A DNA stretch of 64,000 nt from Meghimatium bilineatum. Lineage: Eukaryota > Mollusca > Gastropoda > Stylommatophora > Philomycidae. Each line of letters opens with the position of its first letter. Within the stretch, counting starts at the first letter, position 1. Shown here piece by piece: positions 40,200-52,900 of this stretch. Below the pieces are notes generated by a model. It worked only from the letters and a program-made list of their open reading frames with translations. It ran no database searches and had not been told where the DNA came from. Position numbers and translations under genes: made by a program. The DNA lies in the NCBI GenBank assembly GCA_034231615.1, contig CM067316.1, positions 65,576,353 to 65,640,352 of the forward strand, read 5' to 3'.

Positions 40200-40835
40200 G
40201 AATGATATTGTAATACTGTAGGTATTGTTAAAAAACTTCAATTGCGTATTTCTAAAAATCCCGACCTGATAGAGAAAAACGGTTTGCAGATTTAAAAACA
40301 GCGCATTAAAAGTGACAAGAAAAATATAGACATGTTAGAGAAAGTTCAAAAATTATTTTTTTGTTAGTCAGTGTAATAAAATGGTAAAATATCACTATGA
40401 CGACAACACACAATAAATACATCACAGAGAAATCAATGACTTAGATGAGACACCTGGTCAAGGCATCAAGTTGACTTGGCTCATGGGCACAGTAACTGAT
40501 CAGCACAGTCATTTGAGATTGAGCTTATTTTCTGCACATTTTTTCCATCTGATTATTGCATTATAGTCAAATATTTTACAATATACACTACCAGTAAAAG
40601 ATAATGATTACAGTAATAACAGCAATGTATAGCTTGTAGAATCAGATAAAGCTGATATGATGACATATATTGAATAAAATTGATGAAAAAGTTGACATTA
40701 TAACTGATATAAGAGAGGAAGCTTACTTGTATAATCAATTAAAGCTGATATTATAACTTGTATAAACACAAACAGCTGATATTATAACTTGTATAAACAC
40801 AAACAGCTGATATTAATCATCTTAAAAGTATCTGC
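40200..40835. other. AT-rich unassigned
   Basis: Low-complexity AT-rich DNA. A 31-bp direct repeat (AGCTGATATTATAACTTGTA) occurs at 40744-40810. Confidence 0.45.
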
Positions 40836-41170
40836 AGAAGTGCTGCTGGCATTTGACATGGCACCAAGAATAGTAACATTGTGACAGCTGGGTTTTGACA
40901 TGGCAGCCAAGAATAGTAACATTGTGACGGTTGGGGTTTGACATGATAGTAAAAAATATTAACATTGTGATGGCTGGGGTTTGACATGGTAGCCAAAAAT
41001 AGTAACATTGTGATGGCTGTGGTTTGACATGGTAGCCAAAAATAGTAACATTGTAACGGTTGGGGTTTGACATGGTAGTAAAAAATAGTAACATTGTGAT
41101 GGCTGGGGTTTGACAAGGTAGCCAAGAATAGAAACTGTGATGGCCGGGGTTTGACATGGCAGTAAACATT
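40836..41170. repeat. 43-bp minisatellite
   Basis: About eight units of TTTGACATGGTAGCCAAAAA plus TAGTAACATTGTGATGGCTG. Confidence 0.92.
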
Positions 41171-41220
41171 AGTAATATTGTGAGGTGAATGTTATATCAT
41201 AAGAAATATTGTGACTGCGA

Positions 41221-41880
41221 ATGAATATAACAATAGATAACACCAAAGTGAAACAAGCCAAAGAATTTAAATACCTAGGCAGCATTTTTTCCAAAGATGG
41301 AAGACTAGACAGAAAAATAGAAACAAGGTGCCAGAAAGCAAACACAGTGACTTACCAACTTTCACCATTACTTCTTCATCCAAAGATCAAGATGGAAATT
41401 AAAAAAAAAAAATCTACAATTTTTATACCAACACTGTGCTACCAATGTCAAACATAGTCTTTAACAGCTTCGCAGAAAATAAAAATCATCACATGTGAAA
41501 TGAAGTGTCTGAGAAAAGCTGCAACGGTTAACAAACTAGTTAAAATAAGAAATTAGGAAAAGAGTTGGTATAATATCATGTATCGAACATATTGAGAGAC
41601 AGCAAGTAAAATGGTTCTGTCACCTTATGAGAATGAAGCCAAACCAAATACCAATAAGAGCATATAATACAAGAATATTCGGGCGTAAAGCCAAAGGTAG
41701 ACCAAGAAAACGGTGGATAGAAAACATCAAGATAGCATTGAACAAACATGGACTAAATGCAACCTCGGTGACACATCTGACCTTGGAACGACAGCTTATT
41801 CTCCCACCCCTACGCTTAACGGCAAGTGTGAATGCGATCAACAATCATTCACCTGGGGAAAGACAATTACAATGAATATA
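41221..41880 (+). mobile_element. LINE 3' half of RT
   Basis: AKEFKYLGSIFSKDGRLDRK, ERQQVKWFCHLMRMKPNQIP and KAKGRPRKRWIENIKIALNK. The same family as 62990-63545 (minus). Confidence 0.85.
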
Positions 41881-41899
41881 AAAGTAATATTGTGACTGT

Positions 41900-42936
41900 G
41901 AATGTATATAATAAGAGGTAACTAAGGAGTGAGGACAAAATGACCCAAGAATGCCATGTTGGATCCTTTAGGCAGAAAATTGTAAATATCACAGAATTAG
42001 TTCTGGCTCTTTACCTTCGCATAAATGTTTACCTTACATAATGTTTACCTTCACATAAATGTTTAGCCTTTTGTAAATGTTTACCTTCATATAATGTGCA
42101 TGAGGTATGCATTTTTACATCTCAGACAACAATGGAAGAGAGAATATTTTGGGACTAAACCCAAAATCTGAAGATGATTATTCAGTGTACCAGAGACTAA
42201 ATTAATATACTCTCATTAAATCAAATAAAAAAATGAAATTAACAGCTGTAGATTAATAAATCTGGCCAGTTGTTTGTTTAAACAAATGAGAGCTACAGAG
42301 CTAGCCTGATCAGTTGTCTGTACATGCCAGATGGGATGCCTAGGAAATAGTAGATGTTCAAGAGATACAAGATGCATTCAAGAACCCAGAAAACTCAAAG
42401 GCTACACTGGGATGGATTTATTGAGGCAGGTATTGGAACTCCTATGGATGTGTCTTGTGTATGATCTGATTTATTTATTGAGACACGGATTGGAGCACTG
42501 ATGTATTGGGATTTTTTGAGGCAGAGATTGGAGCACCTATGGATGTTACATACATATTGCATTTAAGTGTAAACAGTTTACACAATATGGACATGTTCTG
42601 GTTAGTAAGTGCATGAAAAACTACACTCGTCTGAGATTCTTACATAAAAAATTACTCTCGTCTGAGATTATCTTATTAATATAAATTATCTGTAAACTCA
42701 TAGTGGACCAACGACAACCCATTTGTCATTTTCCCTATTTTCTGTTTTTGTCCGTGGCCCACTAAGAGTTATTTTCTTGTTCTATTCTACAGTACCTCTA
42801 TTTTAACCAAAAATATTCTACAACCTGAAGGAATATAGGCAGACAGAGATCTGAAATTATTCTTACATGCACGAGATATTCACATATTTTCACAAATTGT
42901 CTCTACCCAAAATTTGTTATATAAGCTTTATTAAGC
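41900..42936. other. Intergenic, unassigned
   Basis: Small duplications (ACATAAATGTTTACCTT at 42019-42090; TTACTCTCGTCTGAGAT near 42630-42670) but no gene or element is recognisable. Confidence 0.45.
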
Positions 42937-43012
42937 TTATTGCTTAATCTCTTCCACTCCTTATTGCTTAATCTCTTCCACTCCTTATTGCTTAATCTCT
43001 TCCACTCCTTAT
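42937..43012. repeat. 24-bp repeat, three units
   Basis: CTTATTGCTTAATCTCTTCC plus ACTC. Confidence 0.93.
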
Positions 43013-43131
43013 TTCATGTGATAGATCATAAATCTGTCAACAATACTTCACTATCATGTTCAAAATAAATATATCATAAATAGCCAACATAGTCTTATTA
43101 TTGACAAGATAGATTTCTCTGACCGGACACT

Positions 43132-43450
43132 AACAAATATATATTCAACACAGATATCTATAAATATATATTCAACACAGATATCTATAAATATATATTC
43201 AACATAGATATCTATAAATATATATTCAACACAGATCTATAAATATATATTCAACACAGATATCTATAAATATATATTCAACACAGATATCTATAAATAT
43301 ATAGTCAACATAGATATCTATAAATATATATTCAACATAGATATCTATAAATATATATTCAACACAGATCTATAAATATATATTCAACACAGATATCTAT
43401 AAATATATATTCAACACCTATAAATATATATTCCACATAGATATCTATAA
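43132..43450. repeat. 27-bp AT-rich minisatellite
   Basis: About 12 units of AAATATATATTCAACACAGA plus TATCTAT with short deletions. Confidence 0.93.
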
Positions 43451-44068
43451 ATGCTTTTCAGTTTATTATTTATATCGATTTTGTAACTTATTAAGTTACC
43501 AATGCAGAAAAAACAAATGCAATCTACTGGAATTTGAACAGTAAACCACTGGGCTAGAAAGCCCATGTTATATTATTTTATTTATGTTATGTATATTTAT
43601 ACTATATAACATTACTATGTTATGTAAATGTGTATTTATATCCCTCCCAATCATATAACACAAGACCATAAAGCACAATATCATCAACATTCACAAATCT
43701 AGGTTGATCAATAAGGACAAATTAGTATCACATTATTACAGTAAGGGGTAATACAAGACTCTGAATAACATGATCACAATGATAAATGTATGCAAATGAA
43801 AGTCACAAAATACAATACAAACCAGCACTGTTGTATAACTTAAAAATATGGAAATCAATGACAGGCATAATAATGAAATGACAAACTTTCATAAAAGGAC
43901 AACTGTATAGAATAGAGTGTTTCAAATTATATGATGGAACCACCAGTCCCACAGTCACAACTCCTGCCGATTGAATCGGCATCATTGAAATAAGACCACT
44001 TCTATTGGCTACCTCACCTCAGAAATCAATTTGCATACCTATCCTCCACAGTCCAGTCAATGTCACCA
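43451..44068. other. Intergenic, unassigned
   Basis: AT-rich up to 43900, then more balanced. Nothing recognisable before the Tc1 fragment. Confidence 0.4.
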
Positions 44069-44270
44069 ACTTGTCGATTTTCAGATCAAACGGCCAGGAA
44101 CCGACTGCACGAAGCTAGAAGATCCTACAGAGGTCCCGTTCTTACAGACTGGCATTGCCTGAACCAACTGCAGTGGGTGAACCAGCATTGTCAATGGGCT
44201 GCTGGGAATGACTTGAGATGGGTTTGGTTTAGTTAGTCTGAAATTTTCTGCATGCCAAGGTTGAAACAAT
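44069..44270 (+). pseudogene. Tc1-like transposase fragment (HTH linker to first catalytic block)
   Basis: The plus strand reads FSDQTARNRLHEARRSYRG, PVLTDWHCLNQLQWVNQHCQ and LRWVWFS, then a stop where SDESRF would follow. This is the Tc1 order of NRLHE...RRP-RGP...R--WA--H..W--V-FSDE. Confidence 0.8.
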
Positions 44271-44388
44271 AATTCCGTTAAATAAAATGTTGGTACACGT
44301 TTGAAATAATGTTGCGTTTATTTTTTTTAACAGTATGTATATATAATATATAAACATATGTACACACAATCATTTTTTATTGACAAAA

Positions 44389-44555
44389 ATGTGGGAGTAC
44401 AGTATGTAAAAATGTGGGAGTACAGTATGTAAAAATGTGGGAGTACAGTATGTAAAAATTTGGGAGTACAGTATGTAAAAATGTGGGAGTACAGTATGTA
44501 AAAATGTGGGAGTACAGTATGTAAAAATGTGGGAGTACAGTATGTAAAAATATGG
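44389..44555. repeat. 23-bp minisatellite
   Basis: Seven units of AAAAATGTGGGAGTACAGTA plus TGT. Confidence 0.95.
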
Positions 44556-44644
44556 ATGGTCTATATTGTGATGCGACCCCAGCCACCCAGTTACAGTATG
44601 TACTGCACTAATAGGCAATATTCATAAATATACTATTTCATATC

Positions 44645-44800
44645 CCACCAAAGACGGATGTGTTGGACCATTAGCCCAAATAAAATGGTGACACAATGCA
44701 TTCCATTCTCTGGAATACATCCTGCTAGAAATCTAGTAAGACCACTGTCCTGCTGCAAGAGTGATCCAGTGGGAGTTTGACAATTAATGATGAAGAAATT
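44645..44800 (+). mobile_element. SINE copy, near full length
   Basis: CACCAAAGACGGATGTGTTG, CCCAAATAAAATGGTGACAC, ATTCTCTGGAATACATCCTG, AAATCTAGTAAGACCACTGT and GATGAAGAA tail. Confidence 0.85.
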
Positions 44801-45002
44801 TCATATGCAATATTTTGAGAAATCAATAGTTGACTTAGTTGTACTATCATAGAAAAGGTGGGACAAGTTTATCTTTAGTTTCAAGTTTTGATATTCCCTG
44901 TGTTAAATATAAGGCTATATTATCAAAGCATTGAAGATTTCAGCACTGAAAATAGATCACACAGACTTTTGGGTTGTTCATATTCTAATATAATCTACTT
45001 AT

Positions 45003-45185
45003 AATTTAGTAACCACCGGAAAGATCAAGGGGAGAAGAGACAGAGGAAGACAAAGAGAGAAATTTACTGTCACTGTGGTATGAGAGAATGTCAGCAACTG
45101 AGCGTATTAACAACACAAGAGACAAGAGAATCGTAGAGATACATCAACGCTTACGCCACTAGGCATGGAACTTGATGAATTAATA
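45003..45185 (+). mobile_element. LINE 3' end
   Basis: VTTGKIKGRRDRGRQREKF then degenerate codons to a CACTAGGCATGGAACTTGAT terminus, like 37107-37513. Confidence 0.8.
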
Positions 45186-45381
45186 TAATTATTTTTAGAA
45201 ACAACTGGAACATGATTCAAGTAATAGCTTACAGAATGGTAATACTCAAATGTCCAGGAGTGAGTGATGGACCCTCATGTGTAGCACTGCCACAACTAGG
45301 GAAAATCAAGCACACAATAATTGGAAATGGAATATTCATTAGAAAACAGTTTGAGAAAAAACATTTTTTGAAAGCTTATTC

Positions 45382-46130
45382 ATGTCTGGACATCATCTCT
45401 GCTGGACATCATCTCTGCTGGACATTATCTTTGTCTCAAAGTTCATGTCTGAACATCATCTCTGTTGGACATCATCTCTGTTGGACATCATCTCTGCTGG
45501 ACATCATCTCTGCTGGACATCATCTCTGTTGGACATCATCTCTGTTGGACATCATCTCTGTTGGACATCATCTCTGCTGGACATCATCTCTGTTGGACAT
45601 CATTTCTGTTGGACATCATCTCTGCTGGACATCATCTCTGCTGGACATCATCTCTGCTGGACATCATCTCTGCTGGACATCATCTCTGCTGGACATCATC
45701 TCTGTTGGACATCATCTCTGCTGGACATCATCTCTGCTGGACATCATCTCTGCTGGACATCATCTCTGCTGGACATCATCTCTGCTGGACATCATCTCTG
45801 CTGGACATCATCTCTGTTGGACATCATATCATCTCTGCTGGACATCATCTCTGCTGGACATCATCTCTGCTGGACATCATCTCTGCTGGACACCATCTCT
45901 GCTGGACATCATCTCTGCTGGACATCATCTCTGCTGGACATCATCTCTGCTGGACATCATCTCTGCTGGACATCATCTCTGCTGGACATCATCTCTGCTG
46001 GACATCATCTCTGCTGGACATCATCTCTGCTGGACATCAACTCTGCTGGACATCATCTCTGTTGGACATCATCTCTGCTGGACATCATCTCTGCTGGACA
46101 TCATATCATCTCTGATGGACATCATCTCAG
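45382..46130. repeat. 16-bp minisatellite
   Basis: About 45 units of CATCATCTCTGCTGGA, with CTG/TTG variants and rare ATATC insertions. Three-frame open reading is spurious. Confidence 0.97.
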
Positions 46131-46184
46131 TATCAAAGTTCTAGTTATTGGTTGATTTTTGGAATGATTTCTAAACATTATCCC

Positions 46185-46460
46185 CCTTACCGTATCATGT
46201 TTACACAATAATGTGACAATGAGTAATTCCTTACCTTATCATGTCCACACAATAATGTGACAATGAGTAATTCCTTACCTTATCATGTCCACACAATAAT
46301 GTGACAATGAGTAATTCCTTACCTTATCATGTCCACACAATAATGTGACAATGAGTAATTCCTTACCTTATCATGTCCACACAATAGTGTGACAATGATT
46401 TCTAAACATTATCTCTTCTCCCTTACCGTATCATGTCCACACAATAGTGTGACAATGGGT
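46185..46460. repeat. 44-bp minisatellite, downstream of the NIPA-like stop
   Basis: Six units of TTACCTTATCATGTCCACAC plus AATAATGTGACAATGAGTAA. Confidence 0.94.
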
Positions 46461-46668
46461 AAGTATTTCCTAAAAATGTGTGGCAGCACAATTGTTAAAA
46501 AGCACTGAATAACTGTAGAAATGCTCTTTTTCTGCATCACATGTTGGGATCATTATACAAATATTTTGTCTGAAAATATATACTATACACTGAAGGATGT
46601 CCAAGGAACGAAAGTTCACACTACACTGATCAAATGGACTACAACAGATAATAAGAAATTGTCAGCAG

Positions 46669-46916
46669 TTACTTCCCTTGATAACCACCTGAATCGTCCA
46701 GTCCCAGTTTTTCTCTGTCCACCAGCATGTCCATTGATGTTATGGACACAGTGTCACTATCATCACCATACCTGCTGGAGCCTTCTGTCTGTTCTTCAAT
46801 TGTTTCCAAAATATCTGCACGAAGAATTGGTACCTTGTCACCATCTGTATGCTTTAAATGTTCCACATGTCCATGAGGTTGCACTTGACCTATATTCACA
46901 TTAGCCAGCATCCAGG
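46669..46916 (-). CDS. NIPA-like exon h (cytoplasmic tail, TAA stop)
   Basis: Acceptor tttgtacag. The split codon T|CC gives IPSWMLANVNIGQVQPH, then an acidic tail to GGYQGK stop. Confidence 0.92.
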
Positions 46917-49900
46917 CTGTACAAATAAAAGATTAGATGACAAAATGAAGCAAAGAAATCAACATTGAAAAAACAAGACATATGTACAGACAATATAAGT
47001 TAAAAAACAAGACATATGTACAGACAATATAAGTTAAAAAACAAGACATATGTACAGACAATATAAGTTAAAAAAACAAGACATATTTACAGACAATATA
47101 AGTAAAAAAACAAGACATATTTACAGACAATATAAGTTAAAAAACAAGACATATGTACAGACAATATAAGTTAAAAAACAAGACATATTTACAGACAATA
47201 TAAGTTAAAAAAACAAGACATATTTACAGACAATATAAGTTAAAAAAAACAAGACATATTTACAGACAATATAAGTTAAAAAAACAAGACATATTTACAG
47301 ACAATATAAGTTAGTCATCAGATCATCATCACTGTACACAGAACTGCAGAAATCGGATGTGCTAGGTATATTTTGCGCAGATTGAACGATATCACAACAT
47401 ACTTCATGCTCCCTGTGGAAATCACCAAATATTCACGATGATTATTTAAGAGCGGTTGCAGGAGAAGTGCACAGAACACATCCACATGTGCTCCAATCTC
47501 CTCCTGAGAATATTAGCAGTTAACGATGATCGATAGTTCTTTATTAGTAGACGAACATTCTTCAAACACAACAATGGTGCTAATTTCTGGCAATATCCAA
47601 TTTGAAGCCCAGATTTTTAAAATCTGGACAAAGAAAATGGATCATCATCTTAATTTTTTCCTTTGTCCATGCTGTTTCAATATGTACAGACAGTGGCTGA
47701 TGACTGCAAGTTTAGTCAAAGAAAAATGTAAGATTGGTTGATGGAAAAGTAAAATTAGACATGAAAATGTGCACAATAAATGCAGAGAAACTCAGAAAAT
47801 AAGCCAAGAGATATAAACAATTGATGTTTCTAACATTTGAACTTTCTTGGCAGTATTAAATAGTTCTTTCCCTCAAACAACTCAACCAGAAATCAAGCAT
47901 CGAAGATTGACTGCACTTACATGGAATGAGATCCGAAGCCACATGTTGAGATTTGGTATCAGGCACAGCATCGTACGAGCTGGCACCTTTTCCAACTGCT
48001 ATGAAGTAGACGGCCAGAAACGATAGGGCACAACTAAAATAAAACCAAAGAATGAATTAATAAAAAACCAACCAACATTATCAAACATTTTTCTATGTCA
48101 CATGTTTTAATCAAACATTTTTCTATGTCACATGTTTTAATCAAACATTTTTCTATGTCACATGTTTTAATCAAACATTTTTCTGTCACATGTTTTAATC
48201 AAACATTCTTCTATGTCACATGTTTTAACCTTTAGCAAGCCAGATTAAAAAATACGAAACGTCTCCATGCCACCGGATTCTTTTTTGAAAATGTGCGTTA
48301 TTGATGGTGACTGTTTTGAAAATGTGATAATTTTTTGGTTGTTAAAGATATTTAAATAATATTTGCACATATAAATAAAGAATTGAATTATGCATATATT
48401 GGTGTAATTTATGTACGTGTGTGTGTGATACCAGACATATGAGAAAGTGGTAAAGACGTTTTTCACAAAAAACATATATTTTGTAACAAATAAAGAGGAA
48501 AAAAATTAATAAAAAAATTACTTACCTTATTTATCGAATTCCTTGGCAACACTGTAAACTAAATCAAGCAAATCTGTTGTATTTATGTTCTTTCACTGCG
48601 AAATTATCAAAATATAGCCAGAGGAACTGTATAAAACATGTAGATTTGCAGTAAAATCCTTCTTTGAGCTTAGGTCTAGTCATTTTTGGTTCCACTTCAA
48701 CATATTCGATATCAAACATCTACATGTCTCCAAACCAACGCTGCATTCTGTATATTCACTGCTGTGAAACTAAATAACTCAATAATTCATGATTCAAGCC
48801 ACGATTAAATGTTATTTTATTCAAAATACGATGAAAGATAGGTCTATAAAACCGGTCACATCATGGCATCGTACCGGTGTGCAGATATGGTCAGATTAAT
48901 TGCTATAAAATTTGTATCTTCTGGCTAGCCATTGTTACAACGATCATGCCGGACGTAGGAATGAACCGGCTTCAATAGCGCATGTTCCCGAGTAACCAAT
49001 CAGGCTGTGGGGCGTCTATTATAACGATATCTCATTGGATGGGGTATGTCGCCAACGGCGCTAGACAGCATTTTGTTTTTCGGCGGCCGGAGTTGATATA
49101 GGCGTGGTGAAGGTTAATCAAACATTCTTCTATGTCACATGTTTTTATCAAACATTCTTTTATGTCACATGTTTTAATCAAACATTCTTTTATGTCACAT
49201 GTTTTAGTCACACTTTGTTTATCCTTCACATATTTTTCCCAGTGACACATTCAATAGATCTTTGATTCGAGTGTTGATTCATTGATGTCTATGACAATTG
49301 CAGTAATTATTACTAAATATGTAATGTTATGTAATAATATGGATATATTAGAGTTATTATATAACCACGCTTTGGTCTAGTGCGTTCGACAAACATTTCC
49401 AAGTTTTGGAGTGCTATTGACAAGTCTGATAGTCCGTTTCTATGACTATTGATGAAAATAGCAAAATCTTTAACCTTAAGGACGCTTTGATTTAGTGCAT
49501 TCAACAACAGTTTACAAGTCTCCGACATACAGGTGTCAAGTGTACAAGGACCATTGCTAGGCACACTGTAATCAATAAAAAAAAGGTCAAATATTTAATA
49601 TTTTGGTTACCAGATTAGATAAATCTGGCTAGCTATTTTGACTTTCTTTTTCTGTAAGTTTAGTGGACGTGACGGATCAAATGTCATTGAAATATCAAAA
49701 TTTCCGACATCTGCACACTGGTATGGTGCCATGAAAGTAAATCAGGTTTTTATACTTTTGTTTTATTGTAATTTCAGTAAAATCATTATGGATTGTGATT
49801 TGAATGATGATTTCTTGGGAGGTAGTTTTCACAGCTTCAGAGAACGATTTATGGCTAATCTATATGATTTATTTATTTTCCCCAACAATATTATGATAAT

Positions 49901-52900
49901 TTGGCAATGAAACAACATAAATACTGTTGAATTAGGTGTGTTTTACAGTGTTGCTGCTTCAGAAAAGAAAAAAAGGTACCGGTAAGTAATAATTTGTGTG
50001 TGTTTTGTTTGTTATAATTTGTTTGTTTTTTGTGAAAAAACATCTTTACCACTTTCTTACGCATCTTTTACTATGCACACAAAAACAAATGTACACCAAT
50101 ATATGTAGTATTAAATTCTTTATTTACATGTACACATATTATTTACAAATCTCTAACAACAACAACAAATTATCGCGTTTTCATAACAGCCACCAACAAT
50201 AACAAACATTCTCAATAAAGAATATGGTGGCAGGACAGAAATTACGTAATATATATATATGTATGTATATATATGTATATTTATGAAAGAAAGCTCTAGA
50301 GAGAAAACTCACCCTTCCCTAGCCAATGCAATACGAGTTTGATGAATGAGAATTTATGGGGTTAAAACAAGCAGTTCTCAGTCATGCTAAACAAGCAGTT
50401 CTCAGTCATGCTAAACAAGCAGTTCTCACTCATGCTAAACAAGCAGTTCTCAGTAATGTTGTACTAACTAGGCTTATTTTAAAACATGATCACATCCTAC
50501 TGTTGTCTGTCTATCACATGATGATGACCATTTGTTACTTCCACTTTATGAAATTCAGTGAGAGTTATGTCCTTAACTATGAGTTCATAGATGGCAAATA
50601 AGCCTAATCATGGTGGCAAAGGTCCTTGGCCAAGACAGGCATGGGATATTTATTGTAGGTGTGATTTGATCTATCCTTGGACAAGACAGGCATGGGATAT
50701 TTATTGTAGGTGTGATTTGATCTATCCTTGGACAAGACAGGCATGGGATATTTATTGTAGGTGTGATTTGATCTATCCATGACTTTCTAGCTACTCTTTA
50801 CTGTTGATCTGCTGCTTTTCTCCTGTTTTCACAAGATGCTGTACCATTTTTTACTGTGGTCAAAAGTGCCATGTAGATCTATTTTGTACAAGTTCTTCCC
50901 ATGTATCATGGTTTATTTCACAGGCTTTTAGCGAGGGCTTTAACGAATCCTTGTAGCACTTTTTTTTGGGCCACCTTGAGCTTGTATGCCCTTCTGCAAC
51001 TCACCATCATCTTTGGTAGGCAATGATCTGGCATATGTACCACATGACCTTGGAAACAAATCTGTGACTGCATTAAGATAATATCCCTACTATGTGTATG
51101 TATATTATCAAACAAATAAATAGAATTATTCTATCAAATAAAACAATATTATAGTTACCCAAAGAGGAACATTGTCATCTGCATGCCACTCATTCCATAG
51201 AATTCTTTATAAAAAATGATACCTGGAAATCACAGTGAAAAAAATAATGAAATACAACTTGGATATTTAGATGAATATGTTATCATATAAACTTCAGATG
51301 ATTACATGTAATTTTTGTACTGTCAAGTTAACAATAATACATGTCATATGCAATTTTGTTTCTGTCAAGTTAACACTATAACCTGTCTACTTTTACTTTG
51401 TTTCTGTCAAGTTAACACTATTACCTGTCTACTTTTACTTTGTTACTGTCAAGTTAACAATTGTACTTCTCATATGCAATTTTATTACTGTCGAGTTAAC
51501 TGTCGCATAATGCATGTTTCCTGTTAGGGGGTTGCAGGGAGGAATTTTGTAGCTGTGTGCTATTGCTGTCGCCACATCATGTACAGGGGTGTTTTTTAAT
51601 TTACTCTCAGACAGAAAAAAACACCTAGAGGAAAACCAAACCAAAAGCTCACCAAGACACAGTCGGCCTATAGGAAAAAATCAAAGCACTGAAGGCCAGC
51701 TCATATACCTAGCACAGGAAATCAAACATGCTTTTCAAAAGAAGAAAAAAGTGCTGGCAACTTTTATGGACTTGAGCAAGACCTTCAATAAAGTATGGAA
51801 AGATGGAGTCCTCTTCAAGCTTCCCCAAAACAAAATTGAAGGAAAAATGTTCAGCTGGATAAAAGATTTCCTCTGCTACTGCACAGCAAGAATAAAAGTA
51901 GATGGTAAACTAAGCAAACATGTTACTCTCCAACAGGGAGTGCCTCAAGCAGGAGTCATCTCTCCTACCTTCTTCTTAGTATTCAACAATGATATTGGAG
52001 AGAAACTGTCACATTATATTTCAAAGGACCTCCAAGCAGAAGACTTTGCTGTCTGAAATGTGGCAGGCAATCTATCTACTTCAAAGAACAGAATGCAGAC
52101 TGCACTTGACACCCTCATAGATGAATGAGAATCGAACTGGGAAGTCCAGATCAACCTCTCCAAAACTGTAACAACCATCTTCTCACTATCAAACAACCTC
52201 TCCAAAACTGTGACAACCACCGTCTCACTATCAAACAACCAAGAAAAAAAGCAAGCCTACAAGTAAATGGAAGTGAGTTAGCACAGGTAACCCTACCTAT
52301 CTCGGAGTAAAACTAGCCAAGCTATTCATGTGGAAGTCAAACATGGATAGTCAATGAACAGAAAGCAGACAGGGAGATATCACTGATGAAGAAATGTGCA
52401 AGTACACGCTAGAAAGCGCTATGGGGCAGCTGCTTGGACCTGCAGAAGACAGTGGACTTTGCCCTGATGACAGGCCTGACATTCTAACATGACCGCAGAT
52501 GCTGAACACAGCAGAAGAAGACTGTCAAGTAAATACCACTGCTGATCAGATGTAACTTGGCTACTGTTAATTAAATGTGATACTAGTTAGTTAAATAACT
52601 TACCTGCCAAAATTGCAGAGATAGTGAAGATGACAAAGTTGACAGGTACAACGACAGTGGCATCATTACTTTTCATTGCCAGATTGACATATCTGAAGAT
52701 TGAATCAATCAAACTTTTCTTATAGTTTGTCAATATTTTGTTGAAGTTTGTAAAGGATGTTGCGTGTATTCTAATTTTCATCATTTACCTTGCAACGTCT
52801 GCAGAGTATGTCTTCTTCTTTCATCTTTTTATGGGTCACCAGATAGTGCTTCCATGTTTTACATATTCCTCATGTATATCAAGTTTTGGTCCCTTACAGG

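Noticed and set aside
45212-46155. Three overlapping plus-strand ORFs up to 310 aa
   Set aside because: 16-bp array read in all three frames; no codon signature or splice sites.
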